Source: Warburgia ugandensis
Taxonomy: Eukaryota; Streptophyta; Magnoliopsida; Canellales; Canellaceae
Assembly (NCBI GenBank): GCA_035236585.1
Contig: CP141136.1
Coordinates: forward strand, 51,725,136 to 51,789,135
DNA length: 64,000 nucleotides
Direction: 5' to 3'
How positions within the stretch are numbered: the stretch's first letter is position 1; each line of letters starts with the position of its first letter. The position numbers and the translations under genes were made by a program. The notes beneath the pieces are model-generated. The model did not search any database. It worked only from the letters and a program-made list of their open reading frames with translations, and had not been told where the DNA came from. This document shows positions 36,807 to 49,352 of the stretch, piece after piece.

Positions 36807-39800
36807 CCAGATTCAGTCCACTCACAACCAGTCACATTGAGTAAGTCTTAAGTAGTCTCTAAAGCAAGATGTTACGACTAATGAGTTTGAGAGTAACTCA
36901 TAAAAAAGAACCTTGTGATGAAGGGAGGAATGTCACCTAAGAGGACGAGTCAGAGGACAACAAACTCCTCTACTAAGCCATGTGACCGGGGGAGTCAAAT
37001 GACGAACTTCATGGCCAACATGCTGAGAAACCCCAATCAGTTGGTGTAGTAGCAACAATAGATGCAACCCATTAGGGTTGGCAAGTTCTAAGGAGACAAT
37101 AGATGTTTAGTCCTAGCATGCGTAAGAGGAGCACTCTTGTGAAATTGGTATAATTCTTAGAGTAAGGAACAATAGTATAAAAGTACTAAACTTGTATATC
37201 TTAATGAAAACTTTATCAGAGATAGATCTATTCACATGGGGCGACCTTTAGAGGATCTAAGTTTTAATTTTGATGATGAGCACAAAACCTGTGAGGACTA
37301 TGATTTCTATTGTACAATAATATTTTGATTTTAATGAAAAGATGGTAGGAAATAATCACAAGGAAAGAGAACTCAAGAAAAATTAAGAGAATTACAATAT
37401 TATTCTATCCATGTTGAGAATAGATTCGATGGATAAATTTTGATATTAGGAAAATCAGTGGCAGTTGATCTGCTTATGTAAAGGAATTATTGATCGAAGG
37501 AATGAAAATCAGTTATTCTTTATGTATACAGAAATACCAACAGCTGATTATCATTGAGAAGTAAATGCCTATTTAAATGCTTCTTGAGAGTTCTAGTTAT
37601 GAATTGAAGATGCATAATGCATAGAGGATATGACAACTATTTTATAAGGATGATTACTAAATGATAAGAAAGAAAAGCAGATGAGTGGAGAATTAAAGCA
37701 TGGATATCGAAACTTAGTGAATACGTTCAATTTCTAACTTGGACAGTGCGTAAACTTTTGAAAGGCCTAACAATTATGGTAACAACAATAGTATGAGGAT
37801 AATGATGAAGGATCATAATGATTACAATTAATGAGAACTTGAGAGAGTTAGAGAAGTATTATATTAACCTAAATTTGAAACTGGATTTATTTGACATATA
37901 AATTGTAGCATGGTGGAAATCACTAAAAAAATTGATGAAATAAGGTCCTAGTTTTCTTCTGAATGTATTTCCAAGCAACGAGATGAAAATTAATGAGTTC
38001 TTGTAAATATATATATATATATATATATTGATAGTAAGAATTAGTGAGAAGAGAATGTTTATGAGTTATTGTGAGAGGTGAATTATGATTTGAAATGTAT
38101 ATTGCTTGGAGGACATGACAGTTACTTTATGAGAATAATTATTAAATAGAAATGATCACATGATGAATTGATTGCGGACAGGTTGAAGTGAATGGAGTAA
38201 GATGAAATTGATTGTAATTGATTGATATTGATGAAATTGTGGTTACTAATAATGAAGGCTATGATAAAAGATCAGTTTTATTAGATATGAGATTGACAGA
38301 GTTGCAATTGATTTTGACTAATATGACCATGAAATACATCATTAGTTACACGAAAAATTATAATTATGAGGAGTTTAATGATGGTCATTTGAGAAGCCGT
38401 GTTCCTTTATTGCTGAGTCCTTTATCTAGAAGGCTCCTGAGCCAGTAACGATCAATATATTTACTTGAAGAGTAACAGGTCACGTAGAGAGAGTGTTGGC
38501 TACTTTAAAGCAAAGGTATAAGGCAACTCAATAGTATCTGAAATGGGTTTATAGGCTAAAGAGGTGTGTTACTTGCAAGGGCAAGTACGTGAATAGTTAT
38601 ATCTTAGAATTAGTAGATGCCACAATAGAGGCAATAGTATCAACAACCGCCATTATAGCTGAAATATTTTAGATGCTTGACTATAGTGAGTCAGTGCATT
38701 TCTTTAAATACTATTCCAAAGGATGAGTCAGACAGTTTGACATTAGGATTAGGGAAGAGATAGCCCCACCTTAGCAATGATGAGTTTCTGCTATTATATT
38801 GAGGTAAGCACGGGTTTCAAACCATATGGTGGAGAGTATTTTCTAGATTGTTGGTATGCATGTTATGCTCTTCCTTGACTCTAGGACTCATCTTGCTTGG
38901 ATATGCCTAGATGTGTTATCCTTTTGATTGGGTATTATGATTTCAGTAGGAAAGTTACTGGAGGCTAATGAGTACTTTTAGGAGGCACCTATGAACCTAA
39001 TAAGAGAGAGATGATGAACAATGATCTCATTCTATTTGATATGGTGGATTATGGTGTCATCTTTGGGAAGGATTGGCTGATCCTATCTTGAAAGTAATGA
39101 TGTATGTTTCAGAGGGTGCTAAGTTTTATTTCTTATTGTGTGACAATGGAGGATCATTAGCTACCACAGATTGAGTGCAAGATGATGGGCAAGAGTTTGT
39201 AGTCTTACCTGAGGAGTCTTCATGATATTGTCATAATAGAATGATTTCAGGTATAGTATTATTTACCCAAAATACTACATGGGATGGCCCAACGGAGCTG
39301 GCAAAGCTCCAACTATATAAGCTATCAATAAGGATTTTAACAAGCCTAGAGTAGTTTTCTTTATGAGACGAGAGATCTTTGTTACTATGCACAGATTGTC
39401 GTTTTTTTTATATTACTAATTGTATATTGACGATCTATTTGATCAACTAAGGATGGTGCATGGTGTTTGTCGAGATTGAATTGAGGTGTGGTTATAACCA
39501 ACCTAGGATTCTAAGTATGACATCTTTAAGATGATTTCTAAAACTCCTTATGATTGTTATGAGTTCTAGATGGTATTAATTGGCGAAACCAATACACTAA
39601 CAAAATTTATGGATATAAGGGATTGAATCCTCAAATGTTAATTGGATGAGCCATGATTGTGTTAATAGATAGTATTGCCATATACTTCATAAACAGAGAG
39701 GAGCACAAGGAATCCTTGTGCAGTAATTTAGAACGTTTAAGGACTCATCATTTGTTGCATCTATAGCATGAGTTTTGGTCAGAGGAAGTAAATTTCCTTT

Positions 39801-39930
39801 ATTGCAATACCTTGAATGATAGAGAGGCAGTTTATTGAGATTGTGATGGGCTCACATTAGCCAAACTAGTAATTGAGGTTTATAGTTCCTTGGTCTTATG
39901 AACTACTAGTGTCGAGTTATTGAGTTTCAC
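36807..39930 (+). pseudogene. Decayed gag-protease-partial RT of element D
   Basis: The region is homologous to C's internal region throughout. The longest surviving frame (38218-38448, 76 codons) lies in the gag part and has no motif I recognise. A protease-end remnant (PFDMVDYGVIFGKDWL-like) is near 39020-39080, and the RT linker (FTQNTTWDGP-like) near 39262-39300. The connection after the palm ends near 39930, where the sequence changes to the shared tail. RNase H and integrase are absent. A TA run interrupts at 38007-38028. Confidence 0.65.
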
Positions 39931-40627
39931 CAGGATATCAGATTCTCTTATGGGTAATCAAAATTCGATTTACGATCTATACTTGTGAGTAGCCGATGAG
40001 GGCAACCTAAGAGGGCGGCCGATGAGGGCGGGTACAAGAGGCACTGGCAGGCTTCTAAGTGGCAAGCTTCTAGGTAGCATGCTTTTAGGGGCTTACAGTA
40101 TGATTGTATTGTGGATTGGTTTTCATTGGCATATAGTGCCTGTTGGTGAGTTGAGATACACTAGTTTTGACTAGCATATGATTGACAATGGGTGAGCTAA
40201 TGTGCTCTATAATAAATTTGACATAGATTTGCCTATTGATAAGCTAATGCACTCAAATATAGACTCGGCATAGAAGTACTGATATATGAGCTGCGACACA
40301 TCGATTTTAATTGATATGGTGATTTTATCAATACTAAAGTTGTATATAAATAATTAACCCTTAAATGAGAGTTTAATTCATGTTAATTGCATTATATGTG
40401 GTGATAGCGCATTCTAATTGAATTATGAGTTATTTGATATGAAATGATTTATCATTTAGCGATTTATATATGAATTGAAATATGAGGAGATGACATGATG
40501 TGAAATTATCTATTTATAGATGTTGATTCTAGCAATTTTGGTATGATATGTGGATCTTGGGATATGAGGATGTTTTGGAATTATTGAAAAATAACATGGA
40601 AAGAATTTTGAGGATGAAATTCCTATA
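39931..40627 (+). repeat. Non-coding tail of D
   Basis: This equals the tail of C and E: GGGCGGGTACAAGAGGCACT (40026-40045), GGCAAGCTTCTAGGTAGC, then repeated GGTGAGCTAATGTGCTC-type units (about 40140-40260). It is followed by PPT 40628-40639 (AGGAGGGAAGAA). Confidence 0.7.
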
Positions 40628-40639
40628 AGGAGGGAAGAA

Positions 40640-43405
40640 TGTAATATCGCAAAAAAGAAAAAAAGAAAAGAAAAGAAAGAAGAAGGCCTAAATAGAAGGG
40701 GGGCCACATTTGATACTGGCACCCTCCTCTCATTAAATGAACCCGACAAATGTTGGGTCTGTCTTCCCGAAAGCAACAGAAAAAGAAAGAAAAAAAAAAA
40801 CAATGAAGATGAAACTGGGGGGGAAGAAAGAGGAGGAAGAAGAAAGAGAAGAAGGGAGAGGGAGAGAGGAGGAGAAGAAGAAGAAGAGGAAGAAGAAGAA
40901 GAGAAGGAGAAGGAGAGAAGAAAGGGGGAAACCTGGTGCACTTGGAAACCCTAGGTCGTGCCGACAAGAGAGAATGAACCGAGGGGGAACAGCCGGAGAG
41001 AAGAAGAGAGGGGGAAGAAGAAGAAGAAGAAGAGAGAGAGAGAGAGAGAGAGAGTTGCATGTAGGCGAGGAAGGGAAAACCCGTTAGATTCTAGGCCGGC
41101 ATCGAGAGAGAGAGAGAGTTGCATGTAGGCGAGGAAGGGAAAACCCGTTAGATTCCAGGCCGTCACCGGAGACTATGCCGGCTCGAATTAACGATCGTCC
41201 GGTCATGTTGTCCAGCACGATGAGACGTACAAAACCCCCAAGGTTATTGGGGGATCCGACGTGATCTTGACCGTCATTGAAGAGGGGAACATCGCACAGC
41301 TAAGATTGGAGGTTTTGCGACTGATCTGAACCAATCTAGCCCATCCAATGGTGGAAAATGCATGGAAATGCATCTAAAAGGTAAGTTCTACAAAACCCTA
41401 TTCTTGATTTTGAGATTTTAGCTAAATCACTATTCAAACAGACACCTTGTGATGTCGGATAACTGATTAGAGTCCACAAGTGGATTCCTGAACTGTGAAT
41501 TAGCTTAGATATGATATAAAGTATGGAATTTGGATAAACTAACAGAAAGAAATTGAGTGATATGAACTGTTCATGATGCTCATTATATCAGTCTGATTTA
41601 AGAATACAATTATAAGTTGTATTGAAGACTATAACATGAGAAATAACACCCAGCTCCAAACCAAGACTTGATCTGGTTAAGAATCAAGGGTTAAGACCTC
41701 TGAATAGTGATAGTGACTTGCGGTCACTTAAGAAGAATAGTGAATAGTCAATCCAGGGCCAATGACGTGGATTGGAAATCCAATAAGTGTTTGTCATTAA
41801 ATTAGCTATCAACCAATAGCTAATGAAACACTCTTAGCATAGAAATAAGCACTGTCATTTCGCTTTGTGATGACTAGTGTCAAGGACTAACTTAGAGGGA
41901 GCTTCCACACTAAAAAAGCCAAGAGAAGACCTAGAATTGTATATCTAAATGAGTGTTTGTATTGTTGCAGATGTGTGATTGATTAGGAGCGCGTATGCTA
42001 TTTGCTTCAGAAAACCTGAAAATCTCCATTTGAGGTAGGTGGAATTAAGATTGCTATGATTTTCACTATATATGCATGTGTGTATCAATTTCAAGTATTG
42101 AAATGAATCTTTTATGTTTATATGAAAGATAAGATGAATGTGCATGCTGAAATTGAATCATGAATAAACGGTTTATGCATAAGCTATGCATTATTGTAAA
42201 CCAAGTGTGAGAAAATGTAAGACTGATACCAGAAAATTGTGAAGTGGCTCATAAGAGCAAAAGGGGTCATTATGATGTGGGTGGGCATTTGGACTAGACG
42301 AGCTACCGGTTCTTAGCTGGACGAGCTACCGATCTCTCAGGAGTAAAGCCTTGAGGTGTGTCTCTGAGTTTGGTGTGTCTTTGGGTTTAACCCACTGCGC
42401 TGACTCACTGCACCAAAGAGGATAATATTGTTTGCTGTGTACTTGATACACACAACGATGCATTGGTATTTGATATGTGAAATGGCTCATAAGAGCGAAG
42501 ACTGGTATCAAGAAAATGTAAATGAGTTGTAAGTTTGGCATGTGACTACATAATTTGCATTTCAAATGCGTTTTGTACTGATGCATTGGTATTTCTTCCA
42601 TCTTGGCATGGATTCATGATTTTGATCATGTTAAATGATTTCAAGTTAAATGATAATTGAATTGTTGTTTACATTATTCAGCATTGCTAAATTAATCTAT
42701 ATATAATTATCATGATTTCTGTTTATATAAAATATTGCATCTTACTCCACCTACACAAGCGATTGCTTGCTGAGGCATTACTGTGGTTTGCAATGCCTCA
42801 GATACAGAGAATAGTAGCAGGTTTGGCATGTTGACAGTATCGCAGAACAAAGGACTTCCAAGGAATAGGAGGTGGTTACTGACAAGAGCGCACCAACAAA
42901 AGCTTTGGAAGAAAACAGGTAAGAATTGGTCTTTAAACTAAAGCTATCATATTAGAAATGAGGAAGAGACTGCATTGTATGTAATTATGAAAATTTAGAA
43001 GAATTATGTGACTGAGTTGTACTGTGGAGGTTCTGGGTGTGTTGTTTTGAGGTAAATTGTTTTTGTTTTGTTATATGTATGAAAAGGAGACAGAGTCTCC
43101 ATTTATATTTTAAAATTGTTAACAAATGTTTATCAAGTACTTCACAATGACATGCGTTAAATGTCATATGTTCAAAAAACAAAGGAATCTCTGTCAGATT
43201 TTTGGTAGAAATGAGCGCTCATTTCACTGAGAATCCTTGTTTTTGATAGAAGAAAAATGACACTCGGGGTGTTTCAAAGTGAATTTGAAAGAAAAGATTT
43301 TCTGCTACATTGCACTATTTGACAAAAATTATTTCAAATTGGATCGATCCTGCATTAGAAATTAGTTTGAATTTAAAATTTCATTTGAAAACCCGAGTTG
43401 TCACA
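40640..43405 (+). mobile_element. D 3' LTR
   Basis: A 2766-bp LTR TGTAATATCGC to GAGTTGTCACA. Its first 70 bp are short compared with C and E, so about 220 bp upstream of the block TGATACTGGCACCC (40711-40724) are missing. It contains a long sense purine tract (40783-40932), a GA-microsatellite with a 62-bp direct duplication (41037-41165), AAAAGGTAAGTTC (41376-41388), hairpin arms 42770-42779 and 42792-42801, CAGGTAAGAATTGGT (42916-42930) and small hairpin GGAGACAGAGTCTCC (43088-43102). Frames on both strands at 40510-41166 are purine-tract artefacts. Confidence 0.9.
41037..41165 (+). repeat. 62-bp duplication joined by GA repeats in the D LTR
   Basis: GAGAGAGAGAG followed by TTGCATGTAGGCGAGGAAGG is present twice (about 41037-41104 and 41105-41165), near-identical, with one T/C difference in GATTCTAGGCC/GATTCCAGGCC. 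Confidence 0.85.
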
Positions 43406-43410
43406 TTACA

Positions 43411-46400
43411 ATAAATGATGAGTCCTTAAATGTTTTAAATTAATGCACAATGATTCCTTGTGCTTGTCTCTGTTCGTAAAGTATATGGTAATACTATTTA
43501 CTAACATAATCATGGCTCATCCAAATACGTTTGAAGATTCAACCCATCACATCCATGCATTCTGTTAGTGTATTGGATCCACCAATTGGCACCATCCAAA
43601 ACATGTAACAATCATAACAAGTTCTAGAAATCATCTTAAAGATGTCATACTAAAAATCCTAGGTTGGTTATAAGCACACCTCAATCAATCTTCACAAACA
43701 CCATGCACCATCCTTAGTTGATCAAATAGATCATCAATATACTAATAAGAGTATCAGTTCTTTACCATGGTACTATCAAACAAATGAGAATTTGTGCATG
43801 GCAATAAAGATCTATCTCTCTTCTCATGAAAAAGATTAATGCATTTTATGAAGACCCACTAGGCCTGTTAAAATCTTTATAAAAATCTCATATAACTTGA
43901 GCTTTGCCAGCTTAGTTGGGCCATCCCATATAACATTTTGGGTAAATAATACTATACCTGATGCCAAATCCACTTCGGAATTATTCTCTTGTGGCAATAT
44001 CATGAAAACTCCTCATGTAGGTCTATGAACTCTTGCACATCATCTTTATGCTCAGTTTATGGTAGCTAATGGTCTTCCATTGTCACACAACTAGAATAAA
44101 ACTTGGCACCCTCTGCAAAATATTACACTACCTTCAAGGTAGGATCAGCCAATCCATCCCAAATATGACATCATAATCCACCATATCGAGTATGATAAGA
44201 TCATCGATCATCATCTCTCTTGCCAGATTCATAAGTACCTCTTAAAAGTACTCACTAGCTTCCAATAACTCTCCCAATGAAGTCATAATATCGAACCAAA
44301 AGGATAACACATCCCAGCATGTTTAAACAGGATGCCAGCATAGAAACGAAAGAATGGCTGGGTGTTGGATCAAGGAGGATCATAACATGTCTACCAACAA
44401 TCAGGAAAATACTCTCCACCATCTAGTTTGAAGCCTGTTCTTACCTAGAAGTAATAGTAGAACTCATCACTAATAATGTGGGGCCATCTCTGCCCTATCA
44501 ATCTCCTTGACTTGTTGTCCTCTAGGATGGCCTCTAAAGGAATGTACTGACTCACCACAGTCATGCTTCTAAAGGATTTCTCCTATAATGGTGGCTACTG
44601 ATACTATTGCCATTACTGTGGCGTCGACTAATTATAAGATATAACTATTCATGTACTTGCCCTTGCAAGTAACACACCTCTTTAGCCTGTAAGCACGTTT
44701 CAAATACTATTAAGCTACTTGATACCTCTACTTTAAAGTAGCCAACTCTTTCTCTGTATCACCAATTACTCCTCAGGCAAAGATAATGATCATTACCGGC
44801 CTTCCTAAGAGCCTTCTAGATAAAGGTCTCAGCAATAGAGGAACATGTCCTCTCAATTGATCATCATTAGAATTCTCATAATTACAATTTTAGTGTCTTC
44901 ACTTCCACCATTTCATTTCCTGTAACTAATGAATGATTTCATGGTCATATTAGACAAAATTATTTGCAGCTCTGTCAATCTCACATCCAAAGAAATTGAT
45001 CTTTTATAATAACCTTTGTTATTAGAAACCATAATATCTTCACTATTTGTGTTGAATGTAAATCAATTATAATCAATTTTGCCTGATCCCATTCACTTCA
45101 TCTGTCTTTCTTCCTAGTTGATTCATTACGTAATCATCACTATTTAACAATTATTCTTATAAAATAGCTGACATGTCTTCCAAGCAATATGCATTTCAAA
45201 TCATAATTAAAATCCTCATAATAATTCATAAACATTCTCTTCTCACTAATCCTGGCCGTTAGGTAAAAAAAATAAAAATGTATGTACAAGAACTCATTAA
45301 TTTTCATCTCATAGCTCAAAAAATTCATCCATAAGAACATTATAACCTTATTTCATCAAATAAATCCCCTTTTCAAGTTTAGGTTAATACAATAGTTCTC
45401 TAACATTTTTGAGTTCTTATTAATTGTAATCATTCTTGATCCTTTATCATTATTCTCATACTGAAATTATTGTCATAGTTGTTAAGCCTTTTCAAAAATT
45501 TATACACACTATCAAGTTAGAGCTTGAACTTATTCACTAAGTTTCTATATTTACACTTTAATTCTCCACTCATTTTCTTTTCTTTCTTGTCATTTAGTAA
45601 TCATCCTTGTAAAATAGTTTTCATATCCCTTATGCATTATGCATGTCCAATTCATAAATAGAACTCTTAAGAATCATTTAAATAGGCATTTACTTCTCAA
45701 TGACAACTAGCTATTAGTATTTCTATATATATATATATATATATAAGAGTAACTCATTTTCATTCCTTCGATCAATAATTCATTTGCATAAGTAGATCAA
45801 TTCATCAGGCACTGATTTTCCTAATGCCATAGTTTATCCATCAAATGTATCCACAGTATACACAAACTAATGTTGTAATTCACTTAATTTTTACCTGAGC
45901 TCTCTCCCATTGTGATTATTCTCTACCCTCTTTTCATTATAATCAAAATATTATTGTCCAATAGTCATCCTAATCATTAGGTTTATACACATCATTAAAA
46001 TTAAAACTTAGATCCTCTAAAGGTCGTTCCATATGAATTGTCTATCTCTGATAAAGTTTTCATTCAAACATACTAATTTTGTTCTCTTATACTATTGTTC
46101 CTTACTCTTAAAAACTATGCTACTTTCATAAGAGTACTCTTCTTACTAATACCAAGACAAGAAATCTATTATCTCTTTATACCTTGCTAACCCTTATGGG
46201 TTGCATCTATTGTCACTGTTGCATTAGCTGACTAAGGTTTTTGCATTATGTTGGCCATGAAGTTTGTCATCTGACTCCCCTAGTTAGATGGTTCAGTAGA
46301 GGGGTTTGTTGTCATCTAACTTGTCCTCTTAGGTGGAATTATTCCCTTCATCACAAGATCCTTTAATGAGTTACTCTCAAACTCATTAATAACACATCTT

Positions 46401-46460
46401 ACTTTTGAGACTGCTTAAGACTTTACTCAATGTAACTGGCTATGAGTGGACTGAACCTAG
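43411..46460 (-). pseudogene. Decayed gag-protease-RT of element E
   Basis: Minus sense. Motifs from high to low coordinate: duplicated gag block (45600-45720, 45130-45250), a decayed zinc-knuckle region near 44550-44580, protease C-terminus near 44140-44190 (LDMVDYDVIFGMDWL), protease-RT linker near 43850-43990 (NSEVDLASGIVLFTQN), and RT N-terminal part near 43600-43760 (YIDDLFDQLRMVHGVCED; AYNQPRI). RT breaks at the D insertion and ends at 36258-36672. A TA run lies at 45724-45745. The frames at 45140-45340 and 42985-43182 are not functional genes. Confidence 0.65.
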
Positions 46461-46472
46461 GCTCTGATACCA
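46461..46472 (-). other. E primer-binding site
   Basis: Minus strand TGGTATCAGAGC adjoins the 5' LTR end; plus strand reads GCTCTGATACCA. Confidence 0.85.
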
Positions 46473-46474
46473 TC

Positions 46475-49347
46475 TATGACAACTTGGGTTTTTCTAACAC
46501 TCTTTAAATACAAAAGCCATTGAGATAACGAGATCTATCTCTAATAAAAATCATTTTTAAAGAGTAAATAGTAGCAGAAGAATCTTTTCTTTTAAATTCA
46601 CTTTGAAAGACCCCAAGTGTCATTTTTCTTTTCCCAAGGATTCTCAATGAAATGAGACTCATTTCTACCAAAAATCCGATAGAGTTTCCTCTATTTTTTG
46701 TACATATGACATTTAACACATGTTATTGCAAAGCACCTGATAAACATTCATTAACATTTTAAAACATAAATGGAGACTCTGTCTCCTTTTCATACATCTA
46801 ACAAAATAAAAACAATTTACATCAATAAAGCACACCCAGAACCTCCACAGCACAACCTAGCCATGTAAGTCTTTCAAATTTCCATAATTACATACAATGC
46901 AGTCTCTTTCTCATTGGATACCATAACTTCAATTCAGAAACCAATTCTTACCTTTCCTTTTCCAAAGCTTTTGTTGGCATGCTCCATCAGCTAACAACCC
47001 CTCTTCCTTGGGAGTCCTCTATTCTAAAATAATATCAACATGCCAAACCTGCTACTATTCTCTGTATCTAAGGCATTGCAAGCCAAAGCAATGCCTCAGC
47101 AAGCAATCACTTGTGTAGGTGCAATAAGACACAATTTTATATAAACTAAATCATGATAATTTTACGTAAATCATTTTTCCCATACTGAATCATGCAAACA
47201 CTATGCAATTATTAGTTAACTTGAATCATTCAACATTCATCAAAATCATGAATCCATGCCAAAATAGAAGAAATACCAATTCATCAGCACAAAACACATT
47301 CTTTGGAATGCAAAGTATGCAGTCACATATCAAACTTACAAGTCATTTACATTTCATGATACCAGTCTTCGCTCTTACAAGCCATTTCATATATCAAATA
47401 CCAACGCATTGTTGTGTGTATCAAGTACACATCAAACAATATTATCCTCTTTGGCAAAGTGAGTCAATGCAGTGAGTTAAACCCAAAGACACACCTTAAG
47501 GCTTTACTTCTAAGGGACCAATAGCTTGTCCAGCCCAAAGGCCTCCCTACATCATAACAACCCCTTTCATCCATATGAGCCATTTCATAAATTCCCTAGT
47601 ATCAGTCTTATATTTTCTCACATGGTTCACAACAATGCATAGCTTATGCGTGAATGGTTTAATCATGGTTCAATTTCAGCATGCACATTCATCTTATCTT
47701 TTGTATAAGCTAAAAAGGCTTGTTTCAATGATCAAAATTCATATACAAATACATATATAGAGAAAATCTTAGCAATCTTAATTTCACCTACCTCAATGGA
47801 GATCTTTAGTTTCTCTAAAGAAATTATTCATTTAGTTCACATATGCTCTCCCGATCTATCACACATCTATAACAATACAAACACATATTTAGATATACAA
47901 TTCTGGGACTTCTCTTAGCTTTCCTTACACAAAAGTTTCCTCTAAGTGAGCTCCTGGCACTATTAGGCACAAGGCGGAGTGCCAGTGCTCATCATTGTGC
48001 TAAAGGCATTTCATTAGCTATTGGTTGATAGCTAATTGAATGACAAACAGTTGCTAGATTTCCAATCCACGCCATGGGGCCTAAATTGGCTATCCATCAT
48101 TCTTCTTAAGTGATTGAAATTTACTTTCACTATTCAATGGTCTTAACCCTTGATTCCTAGCTAGGTCAACTCTTGGGTTGGATGTTATTTTCCATACAAC
48201 AGTCCTCAATACAACCTATAATTGTATTCCTAAATCAGACTAATATAATGAACATCATGAGAAGTTCATGTCACCCAATTTTTTTATATAAGTTTATCCA
48301 AATTTCATACTTTATATCATATTTAAGCTAATTCAACATTTAGGAATCCATTTGTGGTGTCTAATCAATGACCAGTGTGAACAGTACCCAATCGGACAAT
48401 TGAGATTGTCTGATTGGTTTTTAGCCTAGATCAATGATCTCAGTCAAATTTAGGGTTTATCAAGCACTTATTTACCTATTCCTAGGTTTGGATTAAGAAA
48501 TGGATGGCTTGATCATCCTTGAACCTAGATCTCTCATAAAATCACACGGATTTAACAAAATTTATCAAATCAAAAGTTGGGTTTCGTAGATCTTACCTAT
48601 TGGATGCATTTTCATGTATTTCCCATCCCTGAATGAGCTAAATTGGCTTTAATTTCAGGTGAAACCCTTGGAGCAATGTCAGGTGCACTGTTCCCTTTCT
48701 ATCTACGGTCCAGATCATATTGGATCTCCACATAAACTTAGAGGTTTTCTTCCTTTCATCGTGCTAGACAACAAGATCCACTCGGATTAGTGATCTGAGA
48801 AGGCATCGTCTCCATAGACAGCCTAGAAATCCACCACCCTAAACCCTCTTTTTTTCTTTCTTCTTGCTCCCATCGATGTTCCAGGTTTTTTCGGGACTGG
48901 GTTTGTCTCTTCTCTTCTCTCTTTCCTCCTCTCCTCTTTTCTTCTCCTCTCTCCTTCCTTCTCCCTTTCCTTGGGTTTTTGTTCGGTTTTGAGAATAGAC
49001 CGAAAGATCTGTTCGTTCAGTTAAGTGTGTGGGGGGGTGCTGGTATCAAATCTGGGCCCCTTCTATTTAGGTATTTAATTTTTTTCTATCTTATTTTTAT
49101 AGAATTGCCCCTCAAATTCAAATACTCATATCTCCTCCATTCAAACTCCGATTTCTGCAAACTTGGTGTCATTTGAATCTCTTTATGAGTACTATCCAAT
49201 TATAGAGGTCTCAATGCTAGATTAGATGTTCATCTAGTCTTTCATTTATAAGACTCCAAAAATATGAATTTAGTATGTTCTTTTCATACCAATTTAATAT
49301 TTTTCAAGATTCACTAAAATTGAGATTTAGAAATTAGGGATGTTACA
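46475..49347 (-). mobile_element. E 5' LTR
   Basis: A 2873-bp LTR on the minus strand starts TGTAACATCCC (at 49347) and ends in CAAGTTGTCATA (at 46475). It carries block plus-strand GGGGGTGCTGGTATCAAA (49032-49049), TATA-like CCTAAATAG (minus, 49063-49071), purine tract (minus sense, about 48905-48965), donor-like site at 48591-48600, hairpin near 47068-47100 and CAGGTAAG-like site near 46943-46955. It abuts TSD GTATC at 49348. Confidence 0.85.
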
Positions 49348-49352
49348 GTATC

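Larger units (their letters stand above)
36678..43405 (+). mobile_element. Ty3/gypsy element D with a palindromic 5' end in place of its 5' LTR
   Basis: TSD TTACA lies at 36673-36677 and 43406-43410. Instead of a 2.77-kb 5' LTR the element starts with a 115-bp palindrome (36678-36792) made from its own U5 end, then PBS 36795-36806, an internal region to 40639 and an intact 3' LTR 40640-43405. It is inserted in E's truncated RT. The internal region of about 3.85 kb matches C and E (decayed gag, protease, partial RT, tail, PPT). Confidence 0.9.
6812..49347 (-). mobile_element. Three-LTR Ty3/gypsy complex E with nested C and D
   Basis: In element orientation (minus) the order is 5' LTR 46475-49347, PBS 46461-46472, internal region, PPT 12667-12680, middle LTR 9690-12666, residual leader 9316-9689, and a truncated outer LTR 6812-9315. 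The 5-bp TSD GTATC lies at 6807-6811 and 49348-49352, so the three LTRs are one insertion locus. The internal region is interrupted by C (13205-36252) and D (36678-43405), and removing them and one TSD copy each restores continuity against the related element D. Combined internal length is about 4.0 kb, like C and D. No intact frame remains. Confidence 0.85.

Noticed and set aside
38218..38448. A 76-codon frame in D considered as a preserved gene
   Set aside because: It lies in the decayed gag region; homologous positions in C and E contain stops, and no motif is recognisable.
40510..41166. Long open frames on both strands (up to 145 codons) rich in Ser/Phe/Leu or Glu/Lys/Arg
   Set aside because: They are read-through of GA/CT tracts in the D 3' LTR; composition is low-complexity and no start context or domain is present.
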